From 40CM-2-70-7 sp035505915 (lineage in GTDB: Bacteria > Gemmatimonadota > Gemmatimonadetes > Gemmatimonadales > GWC2-71-9): a DNA stretch of 64,000 nt. The position numbers and the translations under genes were made by a program. The stretch spans positions 1 through 64,000 of the forward strand of contig DATJQI010000005.1 in NCBI GenBank assembly GCA_035505915.1, written 5' to 3'. Every line of letters begins with the position of its first letter. Position 1 is the stretch's first letter. The notes beneath the pieces are model-generated. The model was not told the DNA's origin. It worked only from the letters and a program-made list of their open reading frames with translations, and ran no database searches. This document shows positions 8,585-16,691 of the stretch, in pieces.

Positions 8585-9408
8585 CCCTGGGCCTGCCGAT
8601 CTACAAGATGTCCGGGTCCGGGAACGACTTCGTGTTCGTGGACGGCCGGTTGTCGCCGGTGGCGGACTGGACTCCCGAGAAGATCGCCGAGGTGTGCGCC
8701 CGGGGGACGGGCGTGGGCGCCGACGGCCTGGTGTTCGTGGCGCCGGGGAGTGCTCCGGGGGCCGTGCGGATGGTCTACTACAACTCCGATGGATCCCACG
8801 CGGCGATGTGCGGCAACGCGGCCCTGTGCTCCACGCGGCTGGCGGCACACCTGGGGATGGTGCCGGGGAAGACGATGCGCCTCGAAACCGACGCCGGCGT
8901 CTACGAAAGCCGCGTGAACGGGACGGCGGACCGGGCGGAGCTGCACCTGGCGCCGGTGGCGGAGCCCAAGGACGTGCCCAAGCTGGGCCTGTCGGCGGCG
9001 GCCGGAGAGCGGCGGGCGGCGCTGGGGGTGGTCGGCGTGCCGCACCTGGTCGTCCTGGTGGACGACGTCGAGAAGATCGATCTCATGGTCCGCGGTCGGG
9101 CGCTGCGGGGTGACAAGGCGGTGGGGTCTGCCGGGGCGAACGTGAACTTCATCTCGGCGGCCGCTGGCGGCCGCTGGAAGATGCGGACCTACGAGCGGGG
9201 CGTGGAGGCCGAGACGCTGGCCTGTGGGACGGGCGCGGTGACCGCGGCCTGCGCGCTGGCGGCCTGGGGGATGGCGACCTTGCCGGTGGTGTTCCTGACC
9301 CGGAGCGGTCTCGAAATGAAGATCAGCGCCCGGAAATCCGGGAGTCAGTACGACGATGTGTGGCTGGAGGGGGAGGCGCGCATGGTATTCCGGGGGGTGC
9401 TGTCGTGA
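8581..9408 (+). CDS. dapF: Diaminopimelate epimerase
   Basis: A 275-residue enzyme that epimerises LL- to meso-diaminopimelate for peptidoglycan and lysine. Both catalytic cysteines are present: C77 in NSDGSHAAMCGNA and C215 in TLACGTGAVTAA; the N-terminal MSGSGNDFVF is typical. The length matches the family (about 270-280). The GTG start overlaps the stop of the DPM-like gene; an in-frame ATG upstream lies inside that gene and is unlikely. It is the last + strand gene in the window: all genes beyond it face the other way across a dif-like site. Confidence 0.97.
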   Translation: MTLGLPIYKMSGSGNDFVFVDGRLSPVADWTPEKIAEVCARGTGVGADGLVFVAPGSAPGAVRMVYYNSDGSHAAMCGNAALCSTRLAAHLGMVPGKTMRLETDAGVYESRVNGTADRAELHLAPVAEPKDVPKLGLSAAAGERRAALGVVGVPHLVVLVDDVEKIDLMVRGRALRGDKAVGSAGANVNFISAAAGGRWKMRTYERGVEAETLACGTGAVTAACALAAWGMATLPVVFLTRSGLEMKISARKSGSQYDDVWLEGEARMVFRGVLS

Positions 9409-9437
9409 TGTGGTTGTCCACACTTTCCCACACATCA

Positions 9438-9465
9438 ACTTAACATAATATCTCTTATACGAAGT
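9438..9465 (-). other. dif: dif-like XerC/XerD recombination site (chromosome dimer resolution, replication terminus)
   Basis: Read on the - strand, 28 bases split as ACTTCGTATAA, a six-base centre GAGATA, and TTATGTTAAGT. The second arm matches the Escherichia coli XerD-binding arm of dif at 10 of 11 positions; the first arm matches the Bacillus subtilis dif left arm (as I recall it) at 9 of 11. The arms form an imperfect inverted repeat (ACTT...ATAA / TTAT...AAGT) with the standard 11-6-11 spacing. It lies in the only clearly AT-rich intergenic gap, between convergent genes, exactly where gene orientation flips for the whole window. A plasmid-type or phage Xer site is the alternative, but no mobile gene is nearby. 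Confidence 0.85.
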
Positions 9466-9476
9466 TGAATCCGCCA

Positions 9477-9500
9477 GAAGGCCACTAGTTCGTGGCCTTC
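9477..9500 (-). terminator. Hairpin at the convergent gene ends (possible weak bidirectional terminator)
   Basis: A perfect 9-bp stem GAAGGCCAC / GTGGCCTTC with a six-base loop straddles the stop codon of the TPR gene. No T-run follows on either strand, so a rho-independent function is doubtful. It may only protect the 3' end of the TPR message. Confidence 0.3.
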
Positions 9501-10159
9501 CAAGCCCCCTTGGTCAGTTCCCCGAGACGCACTTTCGCCTCCACGATATAGCCTGTGGAGTCCATTCCTGAAACAATCTTCTGGTAGGCCGCCACCGCGT
9601 TGGCGGTGTCGCCCGCCTCGCCGAACGCACGGCCGGCGTCCACCAGGTACTGTCCCTTCAGGAACGCAAAGGGCGCGTGGTCGGCGGCATTCCGGAAGGC
9701 GACCGCCGCGTCCCCCGGCCTCCCCATGTTCTCGAGCGCGTCCCCCAGGAGCCCATAGGCCTGGGACTGGTAGGACGAGCCCGCCGACGGGGCGAACTTG
9801 GTCAGGACGTCCACGGCCTGCTGGGGCTGCCCCTGAAGAATCCGGGCATGCGCCAGGAGCAGATTCGCCTCCTGGGCGGCATTGGTGCCGGAGTAGTTCG
9901 CGGTGATCTGGCTGAGCTCGCTGGCGGCCAGCGGGTAGTTGTCGTTCTCGAAGGCCGCGCGGGCGGCGTTGAGAGCTGTGGAAGCCACCCGCTCGCTGGT
10001 CCTGGACGACACGAGATTCCACCAGAACAGGAGGCCGCCCAGCACCAGGATCACGGCCGGCCAGGTCGCCGACCGGGGGTTTGCTTTGGCCCAGGCGACC
10101 AGCCGGGTGAAGGCATCCTGCTGTCCCGACGCGCCAGCCGATTCCGCTTGCGTTCCCAT
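9485..10159 (-). CDS. Membrane-anchored TPR protein (YfgM-like)
   Basis: A 224-residue protein: a short basic N-terminus, one membrane segment at about residues 33-50 (WPAVILVLGGLLFWW), then an all-helical periplasmic part with tetratricopeptide spacing (repeats around AARAAFENDNYPLAASEL, AYGLLGDALENMGRPG and AGRAFGEAGDTANAVAAYQK). The topology resembles YfgM/TPR_21 proteins that assist periplasmic chaperone networks; no enzymatic motif is visible. I take ATG 10159 as the start because a longer frame would run through the tRNA-Arg gene. It lies 50 bases downstream of that tRNA with no obvious terminator between, so the two may share a transcript. It is the last - strand gene before dif. Confidence 0.75.
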   Translation of the reverse strand: MGTQAESAGASGQQDAFTRLVAWAKANPRSATWPAVILVLGGLLFWWNLVSSRTSERVASTALNAARAAFENDNYPLAASELSQITANYSGTNAAQEANLLLAHARILQGQPQQAVDVLTKFAPSAGSSYQSQAYGLLGDALENMGRPGDAAVAFRNAADHAPFAFLKGQYLVDAGRAFGEAGDTANAVAAYQKIVSGMDSTGYIVEAKVRLGELTKGAWKATN

Positions 10160-10209
10160 CCTGCGCCGACCCTCTCGTTCTGTTGTTCTGGGATCTGTTC
10201 GGCCCCCAG

Positions 10210-10283
10210 TGCCCCTGGGGTGACTCGAACACCCGGCCAACGGTTTAGGAAACCGCTGCTCTATCCACCTGAGCTACAGGGGC
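10210..10283 (-). tRNA. tRNA-Arg (anticodon CCT)
   Basis: A complete cloverleaf on the - strand: acceptor stem GCCCCTG/CAGGGGC, D-arm GCTC...GAGC, anticodon stem GCGGT/ACCGT with loop TTCCTAA (anticodon CCT, reading AGG), and T-arm GGGTG TTCGAGT CACCC. The discriminator base is A; CCA is not encoded. A promoter lies just upstream at 10296-10324. Confidence 0.96.
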
Positions 10284-10295
10284 GTAAGCCTCACA

Positions 10296-10324
10296 AAATA
10301 AGCAATTTAGACTCATCCGGGCAA
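10296..10324 (-). promoter_or_regulatory. Promoter of tRNA-Arg
   Basis: On the - strand TTGCCC (10319-10324) and TTATTT (10296-10301) are separated by exactly 17 bases and the -10 box lies 12 bases before the tRNA 5' end. The area is locally AT-rich. Two of six bases of each box are off consensus. Confidence 0.5.
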
Positions 10325-10363
10325 GGGTAAACGCTGGAGCACCGGATTCCATGGAATGAGCAT

Positions 10364-10636
10364 CTACCTGGTTTCAAAGTTCTTAGGAACTGATACCTCG
10401 TGTGGAAGATTGTGTTTCTCCACACGGTCCACCTGGGCGAGCGACGGGCCCCGTTTCAGCTCCAGGCTCAGCTCCTCGATGCTGGCAGCCTCCCCTTCCA
10501 CCACCACCTCCACCCGCCCGTCCGGAAGATTCTCGGCGTACCCGGAGAGCCCCAGTCGCAGAGCCGCTCTCCGGACGAACCACCGGTACCCCACTCCCTG
10601 CACCATCCCCACGACCAGGAACCGCGCTCGCGCCAT
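10364..10636 (-). CDS. acyP: Acylphosphatase
   Basis: A 90-residue enzyme that hydrolyses carboxyl-phosphate bonds such as in acetyl or carbamoyl phosphate. The signature GMVQGVGYRWFVRRAA holds the phosphate-binding arginine (R18), and the second catalytic residue, N36, is in GYAENLPDG. Length and motif order are those of the single-domain family. It follows dedA after a three-base gap and is the last gene of a long - strand unit that starts near 17968. The C-terminus lacks the usual F-x-I-R-Y ending and is a little variable. Confidence 0.95.
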   Translation of the reverse strand: MARARFLVVGMVQGVGYRWFVRRAALRLGLSGYAENLPDGRVEVVVEGEAASIEELSLELKRGPSLAQVDRVEKHNLPHEVSVPKNFETR

Positions 10637-10639
10637 GGC

Positions 10640-11275
10640 TCACAGCCCCGCGGAGCGTCTCCGCCGGCTCCAGATGACGTAACCGACGGCCAGGACGACC
10701 AGCGCGGGAACGATGAAGGTCATGGCATGGGCCGCTTCCCGCCGTACTTCGGCGTTCAGCGTGCCCAGCAGCACGTCCTCCTTCCGTCCGATGGTCCACC
10801 CGATCATGGTCAGTACGGTGACCCAGATTCCCGCCCCCAGGGCCGTAAACCCGACGAACCGGGGTAACGGCATCCGCGCGAGCCCGGCGGGAAGCGAAAT
10901 CAAGTGCCGGATCACCGGGAGCATCCGGGCGATGAACGTGCTGATCTCGCCGTGGGCGGCAAAAAAGCGTTCGGAGCGCTCGAGACTCCGCTCCGAGACC
11001 AGCACGTACCGGCCCAGGCGATGCACGAAGGCCCGGCCCAGCCACATCGCCAGGCCGTAGTTGGCCAGCGCGCCGAGCACGGAGCCGAGGATGCCGCAGA
11101 GAATGACGAGGGGCAGCGACAGCTCGCCCTTGGCGGCCAGGTAGCCCGCCGGCGGCATCACCAGCTCGGACGGCAGCGGAATGATGGACGACTCGACCGC
11201 CATCAGGAGGAGGATCCCGGGGTATCCGATGTCGCGGAACCGGTCCAAAAGCCACTGAATGAACGACTCAAGCAT
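10640..11275 (-). CDS. DedA-family membrane protein
   Basis: A 211-residue DedA/SNARE-associated integral membrane protein. Family landmarks are ESSIIPLPSELVMPPAGYLA in the first re-entrant segment and ARMLPVIRHLISLPAGLARM later. DedA proteins act as lipid flippases or scramblases (undecaprenyl phosphate or phosphatidylethanolamine) and affect envelope homeostasis; the substrate of this one cannot be told. I start at ATG 11275 (MLESFIQWLL), which overlaps the pcm stop by eight bases, not at the longer upstream codon inside pcm. The C-terminal RRRR cluster is cytoplasmic. Confidence 0.88.
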   Translation of the reverse strand: MLESFIQWLLDRFRDIGYPGILLLMAVESSIIPLPSELVMPPAGYLAAKGELSLPLVILCGILGSVLGALANYGLAMWLGRAFVHRLGRYVLVSERSLERSERFFAAHGEISTFIARMLPVIRHLISLPAGLARMPLPRFVGFTALGAGIWVTVLTMIGWTIGRKEDVLLGTLNAEVRREAAHAMTFIVPALVVLAVGYVIWSRRRRSAGL

Positions 11276-11933
11276 CGAAGCCGTGTTCTCCCACGAGAGG
11301 GACGAATCGGGCGTCGCCGAGGGCCCGGCGGCGGACGTCGCCTTCACCGGCGCCGGTTCGTTCGACCAGCGTCAGGATCTGCTTGCCGCGTTCTCCGACC
11401 GGCACGAGCAGTTTCCCGCCGACCGCGAGCTGCTGGACCAACGGAGTCGGAATTTCCGGTCCCCCGGCTGCGACCAGGATCGCGTCGTAGGGCGCGTACG
11501 CGCTCCAGCCGAGGGTTCCGTCCCCCACCAGCACGGAGACATTGGGGACTCCCGCTTCCCGGAGGGCGCGGAGCGCCCGATCCGCGAGCTCGCGCACGCG
11601 CTCCACCGTGAAGACTTGATCGACCAGTCGGGCCAGAAGCGCCGTCTGGTATCCGGAACCCATGCCGACTTCGAGCACCCGTTCCCGGCCTCGGAGGCCG
11701 AGCTGTGCGAGATACCGCGCCTGCATCGAGGGCTGTGAGATGGTCTGTCCGGCGCCGATGGGGAGCGCCGAGTCCTCGTAAGCCCGGTGGCGGACCGCCT
11801 CGGGCACGAACAGGTGCCGCGGCGTCTCGGCGAAGGCTTTCAGTACCGCCAGGTCCTCGATGCCCTTGGCGCGGAGGGCGTCGACCAGGCGGAGGCGGTA
11901 GCCGCCGTAGGTGTCACCGGAGGGTTCGGCCAT
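11268..11933 (-). CDS. pcm: Protein-L-isoaspartate O-methyltransferase
   Basis: A 221-residue SAM-dependent repair enzyme that methylates L-isoaspartyl residues in aged proteins. The N-terminal PRHLFVPEAVRHRAYED and ALPIGAGQTISQP are the family's substrate-side motifs, and VLEVGMGSGYQTALLA is the SAM-binding motif I. It follows surE with a three-base gap, the classical surE-pcm pair known from many bacteria, and overlaps dedA at its 3' end. Confidence 0.96.
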   Translation of the reverse strand: MAEPSGDTYGGYRLRLVDALRAKGIEDLAVLKAFAETPRHLFVPEAVRHRAYEDSALPIGAGQTISQPSMQARYLAQLGLRGRERVLEVGMGSGYQTALLARLVDQVFTVERVRELADRALRALREAGVPNVSVLVGDGTLGWSAYAPYDAILVAAGGPEIPTPLVQQLAVGGKLLVPVGERGKQILTLVERTGAGEGDVRRRALGDARFVPLVGEHGFDA

Positions 11934-11936
11934 TCC

Positions 11937-12686
11937 CTACCGGCCGAGCTCCCAGCCGCGCACCTCGTCGAGGAGACGGTAGTTGGTCATATCGACGTGG
12001 AGCGGCGTCACCGAGATGTATCCGTCGCGCACGGCCTGGAAGTCCGAGTCCGCTCCCCCGGACCAGGTGACGTGCCCGCCGCCGATCCAGTAGATCTCCC
12101 GGCCCCACGGGTCCTTCATCCGCGCGATCTCTTCGTGAAAGACCCGGCTCCCCAGGTGCGTGACTTTCACGCCCTTCACCTGGTGTCCGGGAATGGGCGG
12201 CAGGTTCACGTTGAGGAGCGTCTCCTTTGGAAAGGTGGCCACCGCGAGAATGTCGGCCAGCAGGCGCTGCAGTCCGGAGCGATGCGTCTCGAGGTGCTCG
12301 AGATCGAACGATCCGTAGGACACCGCCACCGACGGGATCCCCGCCGCGAGACCCTCCATGGCCGCCGCCACCGTTCCCGAGTACAGCACGTCTTCGCCCA
12401 TGTTGGGCCCGTGGTTGATGCCCGAAATGACGAAGTCCGGTTTGTCGGTCATCAGGGCGCCGAGGGCCAGCAGGACGCAATCGGTCGGCGTCCCGTCCAC
12501 TTGAAAAGCGCCGTCCGCGCGGCGGGTGGCACGCAGGGGCCGGTGCAGCGTGAGCGAGTGGCTCGTGCCGCTCTGTTCGCGGTCGGGCGCGACCACGGTC
12601 ACTTTCCCCAGCGTACCGCACGCCTCGGCGAGGATCCCGAGGCCCTGGGCCAGCACTCCATCGTCGTTGGAAATCAGGATGTTCAT
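11937..12686 (-). CDS. surE: 5'/3'-nucleotidase SurE
   Basis: A 249-residue metal-dependent nucleoside monophosphatase of stationary-phase survival. The metal site is visible: N7-D8-D9-G10 in ILISNDDG, S/T in EQSGTSHSLTLHRPL, and N in ISGINHGPNMGEDV with the following YSGTVAAAMEG. The ATG chosen (12686) overlaps the upstream glycosyltransferase stop as ATGA; an upstream in-frame codon would add 19 non-homologous residues. Paired with pcm. Confidence 0.96.
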   Translation of the reverse strand: MNILISNDDGVLAQGLGILAEACGTLGKVTVVAPDREQSGTSHSLTLHRPLRATRRADGAFQVDGTPTDCVLLALGALMTDKPDFVISGINHGPNMGEDVLYSGTVAAAMEGLAAGIPSVAVSYGSFDLEHLETHRSGLQRLLADILAVATFPKETLLNVNLPPIPGHQVKGVKVTHLGSRVFHEEIARMKDPWGREIYWIGGGHVTWSGGADSDFQAVRDGYISVTPLHVDMTNYRLLDEVRGWELGR

Positions 12687-13390
12687 CGCGCCCCGTTCAG
12701 AATGCGCCCGCGGTACCGCCAGAAGACCCGCGCCATCCGCCACGTGTCCCGGCCGGTCTCAAAGTAGCTGCGCGCACCATCGTAAATCGTTGGTACGGTT
12801 ACCGATACGACCCTCCAGGGCCAGACAAGCGCCTGGAGCAGGAACGCGGCCTCGAAGTCGTACCGCGACTGGTCCGGAGAGTTGAAGAGCCCCACCTCGG
12901 CCGAGAAGGCCCGAAACCCCGTTTGCGCGTCGGGGATCTCCACCCCGCCGATGCGGGTCGCCAGAGCGGATGATACCCAATTGGTCACCCGGCGCGGGAG
13001 CGGCATCGGGCCGCTCCGGGCGCGGGCGCCCAGCACCAGGTCGGCGCGTCGCTCCGCCAGAGGCGCGATCAGCCGGGGGATGTGCGCCGGGGAATGCTGG
13101 CCGTCGGCGTCCAGGGTCACGATCGCGTCCGCCCCGTCCGCGATGGCCCGATCGATCCCGGTCCGGAGCGCGGCCCCTTTCCCGAGGTTCGCGGCGTGGC
13201 GCAGCACCTGGTCGGCGGAAAGGTCGCGTGCGGTGCCGTCGGTCGAACCGTCATCGACGACGAGAATCCGCGCGTCCGGCACGGCGGCCCGCACGCCCGC
13301 GAGCACGTTCCCGAGGGTGGCGGCGGCTTGATAGGCCGGGATGACGACCGCGACCCGGAGGGCGCCCCCCGCCTCAGCGAGGTCCGGCAT
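12683..13390 (-). CDS. Glycosyltransferase family 2
   Basis: A 235-residue GT-A domain with VAVVIPAYQAAATL, VVDDGSTDGTA and the metal-binding TLDADGQHSP, close to the DPM/undecaprenyl-phosphate sugar transferase subgroup. QTGFRAFS at about residue 160 corresponds to the acceptor region. No membrane segments are seen, so it probably acts on a lipid phosphate at the cytoplasmic face. It overlaps merR upstream by 17 bases and surE downstream by four. Substrate unknown. Confidence 0.88.
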   Translation of the reverse strand: MPDLAEAGGALRVAVVIPAYQAAATLGNVLAGVRAAVPDARILVVDDGSTDGTARDLSADQVLRHAANLGKGAALRTGIDRAIADGADAIVTLDADGQHSPAHIPRLIAPLAERRADLVLGARARSGPMPLPRRVTNWVSSALATRIGGVEIPDAQTGFRAFSAEVGLFNSPDQSRYDFEAAFLLQALVWPWRVVSVTVPTIYDGARSYFETGRDTWRMARVFWRYRGRILNGAR

Positions 13391-13751
13391 GGGGCGATGC
13401 GTTGCCGTCCAGAATGGCGAGCACCGCCTTCAGCTCCCCCTGCAGGTCCCGCACCGTCTCGGCGCCGAGCGCCTTCCGCGCTTCGGGCTTGAGCTCTCCG
13501 CTGCGGCGGTACGCTTCGATCTTCTGGCGGGCGCCCTCGATGGTGTACTTCTCCGTGTAGAGGAGGTGCTTCACGAGCATGATCAGCTCGATCTCCCGGC
13601 GCTGGTAGACGCGGTTGCCGGAGCGGTTCTTGGCGGGATTGAGAAACCGGAACTGGCTCTCCCAGTACCGGAGGACGTGCGGCTTGAGATCGGTGAGCTG
13701 GCACACTTCGCCGATCGAGAAGAACTCCTGCACCGGGTGCGGAATGCTCAT
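13374..13751 (-). CDS. MerR-family transcriptional regulator
   Basis: A 125-residue regulator: winged helix at residues 9-77 beginning FFSIGEVCQLTDLKPHVLRYWE with the wing NRSGNRVYQRREIELI, then a short helical tail (79-125) suited to dimerisation. There is no cysteine or ligand-binding domain, so the signal is unknown. ATG 13751 overlaps the gpsA stop as ATGA; a GTG two codons upstream is the alternative. Its place between gpsA/plsY and surface-sugar genes hints at control of lipid or envelope functions, but this is only context. Related short MerR-like genes often follow translation or lipid genes in GC-rich diderms. Confidence 0.88.
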   Translation of the reverse strand: MSIPHPVQEFFSIGEVCQLTDLKPHVLRYWESQFRFLNPAKNRSGNRVYQRREIELIMLVKHLLYTEKYTIEGARQKIEAYRRSGELKPEARKALGAETVRDLQGELKAVLAILDGNASPHAGPR

Positions 13752-14746
13752 CGCCACTGCTCCGCTTTGGGCTCGCGTTCCATCAGCTCGGAGATGGCCC
13801 GGCGGGCGGTCTTGCCCTCGAACAGGATCGCCGCCACCTGGCGGGCGATGGGCAGGTCTACGTGATGACGCTCACCGAGCGCCACGGCGGTCCGGGCCGT
13901 CCCCACGCCTTCCGCCACCGACTGCTTGCCCGCGAGGGCTTCGGCGAGCGTCTTGCCCTTCCCCAGCTCCACACCGAGCGTGTGGTTGCGGGACAGGGTC
14001 CCCGTGGCCGTGAGGATCAAGTCGCCCAGGCCGGCGAGACCGGCGAAAGTCAGCGGCTCGGCGCCGAGGGCCAGACCCAGCCGGGTGATCTCGGCCAGCC
14101 CGCGGGTGATCAGGGCCGCGCGCGTGTTGAAGCCGAAGCCCAGGCCGTCCACGATGCCGGCGGCGAGGGCGATCACGTTTTTCAGAGCGCCCCCCAGCTC
14201 CACGCCGGTGACGTCCGTGTGGGTGTAGACGCGGAACGCGGGCGTCGAAAAGAGCGCCTGGATGCGGCGCGCCAGCTCCGGGTCCTTGGAGGCGACCACC
14301 GCCGCGGTCGGCTGCCGGTGATAGACCTCCACGGCGAACGTCGGGCCCGAGAGCACCGCGACCGGCGCCCCCTGCCCGATCTCGGTCAGGAGGCAGGACA
14401 GCGTGACGAGCCGCTCCGGCTCGAGGCCCTTGGAGACGCTCACGATCGCCGGGCGGGTCGTCAGCCCCTGCAGGGCTTCGGTCATCACCGCGCGGACCGC
14501 GTGTGACGGTGCGGCCGACACGATCACTTCGGCGCCGGTGACCGCCGTCGGAAGGTCGGTCGTGGCCGCGAGGGCGGGAGCGAGCGACGCCCCGGGCAGG
14601 AAGATGCCGTTCACGTGCTCGCGCGCGACCTGCGCGGCCACCTCCGGCTCGCGTGCCCACAACGTCACCGGCTCGCCCTTCCGGGCCAGCAGGTCGGCGA
14701 GCGTGGTGCCCCACGCGCCGCCGCCGATCACGGCGACCCGCGTCAC
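13748..14746 (-). CDS. gpsA: NAD(P)-dependent glycerol-3-phosphate dehydrogenase
   Basis: A 332-residue enzyme reducing dihydroxyacetone phosphate to sn-glycerol 3-phosphate for phospholipids. The Rossmann motif VIGGGAWGTTLA (residues 6-17), SKGLEP (105-110), the catalytic lysine K189 in GGALKNVIALAAG and the C-terminal AGLGDLILTATG block are all present. The GTG start overlaps the plsY stop as GTGA; the longer open frame upstream lies inside plsY. With plsY directly upstream, two consecutive steps of phospholipid synthesis are coupled: G3P supply and its first acylation. Confidence 0.97.
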   Translation of the reverse strand: MTRVAVIGGGAWGTTLADLLARKGEPVTLWAREPEVAAQVAREHVNGIFLPGASLAPALAATTDLPTAVTGAEVIVSAAPSHAVRAVMTEALQGLTTRPAIVSVSKGLEPERLVTLSCLLTEIGQGAPVAVLSGPTFAVEVYHRQPTAAVVASKDPELARRIQALFSTPAFRVYTHTDVTGVELGGALKNVIALAAGIVDGLGFGFNTRAALITRGLAEITRLGLALGAEPLTFAGLAGLGDLILTATGTLSRNHTLGVELGKGKTLAEALAGKQSVAEGVGTARTAVALGERHHVDLPIARQVAAILFEGKTARRAISELMEREPKAEQWR

Positions 14747-15360
14747 GGCGCCAGCTCCTTGCGGGTCCGGAACCGGTTCTCGGTGCCGGCGAGGAGACGC
14801 CGGATGTTGGCGCGATGTGAGTAGACGATGAGCACGGCGAGGCCGATGCTCGCGACCACCGCCGGCGGCCCGGCGTGGGGCGTGAGCAGAATCAAGACCG
14901 GGAAGAGGACGGCGACGAGGATCGAGCTGAGGGACACATACCCTGTGGCCCAGAGACACAGGCCCCAGACCGGCAGGGAGATGAGGACCGCGTAGGGCGC
15001 CAGGGCGAGGAACATCCCGGCCGCCGTGGCTACCCCCTTCCCTCCCTTGAAGCCGACGTACGGAGAGAAGATGTGGCCCAGCACCGCCGCCAGACCCAGG
15101 AACACCGGGAACCCCGGCGCGCCGTGGGCCCACGGGCCGAACACCGCGACCGGCACGGCTCCCTTGGCGATGTCGATCAGGCCGACGGGAATCGCCCACG
15201 CCCAGCCCAGTACCCGGTAGACGTTGGTGGCGCCCAGGTTCTTGGAGCCGTACTCCCGGAGGTCGATGCCCTTCGCCAGCCGGCCGGCGACGTAGCTCGT
15301 CGGCGTCGCGCCGAGGAGGTAGGCGGCGAGGAGCCAGAGCGTGGCGGTGACGGGACTCAC
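14743..15360 (-). CDS. plsY: Acyl-phosphate:glycerol-3-phosphate acyltransferase
   Basis: A 205-residue polytopic membrane enzyme that makes lysophosphatidic acid from acyl phosphate and G3P. It has the conserved segments GSKNLGATNV (residues 38-47) and FKGGKGVATAAG (104-115), plus a third block GYVSLSSI. The GTG start (15360) overlaps the der stop (GTGA), giving the usual family length of about 200; further upstream codons belong to der. Acts just before plsC-type steps; no plsX or plsC gene is in the window. Confidence 0.95.
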   Translation of the reverse strand: MSPVTATLWLLAAYLLGATPTSYVAGRLAKGIDLREYGSKNLGATNVYRVLGWAWAIPVGLIDIAKGAVPVAVFGPWAHGAPGFPVFLGLAAVLGHIFSPYVGFKGGKGVATAAGMFLALAPYAVLISLPVWGLCLWATGYVSLSSILVAVLFPVLILLTPHAGPPAVVASIGLAVLIVYSHRANIRRLLAGTENRFRTRKELAP

Positions 15361-16691
15361 CGGCGCTCCCGCCGCTTGGGGCGGAACTTGATGTCGAGCG
15401 GCGCGCCGGTGAACGCCCACGCGTCCCGGAAGCCGTTCACGAGATACCGCGTGTAGGACTCGGGGATCGCCTCCGGGCGGTTCGCCACGATGGCGAACCG
15501 CGGGGGCGCGGTGCCGATCTGCGATGCGTAGAACAAACGGACGGACTCGCCCACCGGCTGCGGCGGCTGCTGCCGGTCGAGCAGGGCCCCCAGCACCCGG
15601 TTCACTTCGGCGGTGGAGATCCGGCGCTGGCGTGCGTCCGCCACCTCGAGAATCAGATCCAGCACCTTGGGCACGCGCTGCCCGGTCTTGGCCGAGAGAT
15701 ACACGAACGGAATGAACGCCAGGAAGGGAGCCTTTTCGATCAGCTCCTTCTGGCCCCGCACCGCCGTGTTCGAGTCCTTTTCCTCGATCAGGTCCCACTT
15801 GTTCACGGCGACCACGACGCCGGCCCCGCGCTCCCAGGCGTCCGACACGATCTTCAGGTCCTGCGCGTGCATCCCGTCCGCGGCGTCGACGACGAGGACG
15901 CAGACGTCCGCCCGCTCCATGGCACGCGCCGTGCGGAGCGTGGAGTAGAACTCCAGGTCCTCGTTCACCTTACTGCGCTTCCGGAGTCCCGCGGTATCGA
16001 TGAACACCAGCGCGCGCCCCTGATGCAGGACAGGGGTGTCGATGGCGTCGCGGGTCGTTCCCGGCTCGTCCGCGACCACCACGCGCTCGGCGCCCACCAG
16101 CGCGTTCACCAGGCTCGACTTGCCGACGTTGGGGCGTCCCACCACGGCCACGCGCACGGCCTCTTCCGGCTCCACGTTGCCGTCGCTCGGAAGCAGGGTC
16201 ACGATCCGGTCGAGCAGATCGCCGCTGCTCTTGCCGATGGCGGCCGAGACGGGGAACGGATCACCCAGCCCCAGCTCGTAGAACGCCAGGGAACGCTGGT
16301 CGGTGGGCAGATGATCGGACTTGTTCGCCACCAGAATCATCGGGCGTCCGGCCTTGTGGAGATAGCGCGCGATCTCCGCGTCGGCGGGGTGCACGCCGCT
16401 CTGTACGTCCACCACGAACAGCACCACGTCGCTCTCGGCCACAGCCTGCTCCACCTGCTGGCGGATGGCGCGGTTCATCGAGTCGCCCGTGTCGAACACC
16501 AGGCCTCCGGTGTCCACGAGCCAGAACCGCCGCCCGTTCCACTCCGCCGGAGCGAAGTGGCGGTCGCGGGTGACGCCCGCCTGCGCGTCGACGATCGCTT
16601 CCCGGCGGCCGATCAGGCGGTTGAAGAGCGTGGACTTGCCGACGTTCGGCCGGCCGATGATGGCGACGGTGGGCGCGCCGGTCGCGTTCAT
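15357..16691 (-). CDS. der: Ribosome biogenesis GTPase Der (EngA)
   Basis: A 444-residue double GTPase needed for 50S subunit assembly. Tandem G domains are clear: first G1 GRPNVGKS at 13-20 with NKSD at 123-126, second G1 at 185-192 with NKWD at 297-300; the last ~80 residues form the KH-like domain. ATG 16691 overlaps the stop of the DUF512 gene as ATGA. Codons further upstream in the same frame belong to that gene. Confidence 0.97.
   Translation of the reverse strand: MNATGAPTVAIIGRPNVGKSTLFNRLIGRREAIVDAQAGVTRDRHFAPAEWNGRRFWLVDTGGLVFDTGDSMNRAIRQQVEQAVAESDVVLFVVDVQSGVHPADAEIARYLHKAGRPMILVANKSDHLPTDQRSLAFYELGLGDPFPVSAAIGKSSGDLLDRIVTLLPSDGNVEPEEAVRVAVVGRPNVGKSSLVNALVGAERVVVADEPGTTRDAIDTPVLHQGRALVFIDTAGLRKRSKVNEDLEFYSTLRTARAMERADVCVLVVDAADGMHAQDLKIVSDAWERGAGVVVAVNKWDLIEEKDSNTAVRGQKELIEKAPFLAFIPFVYLSAKTGQRVPKVLDLILEVADARQRRISTAEVNRVLGALLDRQQPPQPVGESVRLFYASQIGTAPPRFAIVANRPEAIPESYTRYLVNGFRDAWAFTGAPLDIKFRPKRRERR

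Noticed and set aside
9455..9466. loxP-like half site (TATACGAAGTT)
   Set aside because: The match covers one arm only; loxP and dif arms are related, and the full 28 bases fit a Xer site with a six-base centre, not an eight-base loxP spacer.
10346..10357. Perfect 12-base palindrome ATTCCATGGAAT between acyP and tRNA-Arg
   Set aside because: No loop and no T-run, so not a terminator; one palindrome without a repeat elsewhere is weak evidence for an operator.
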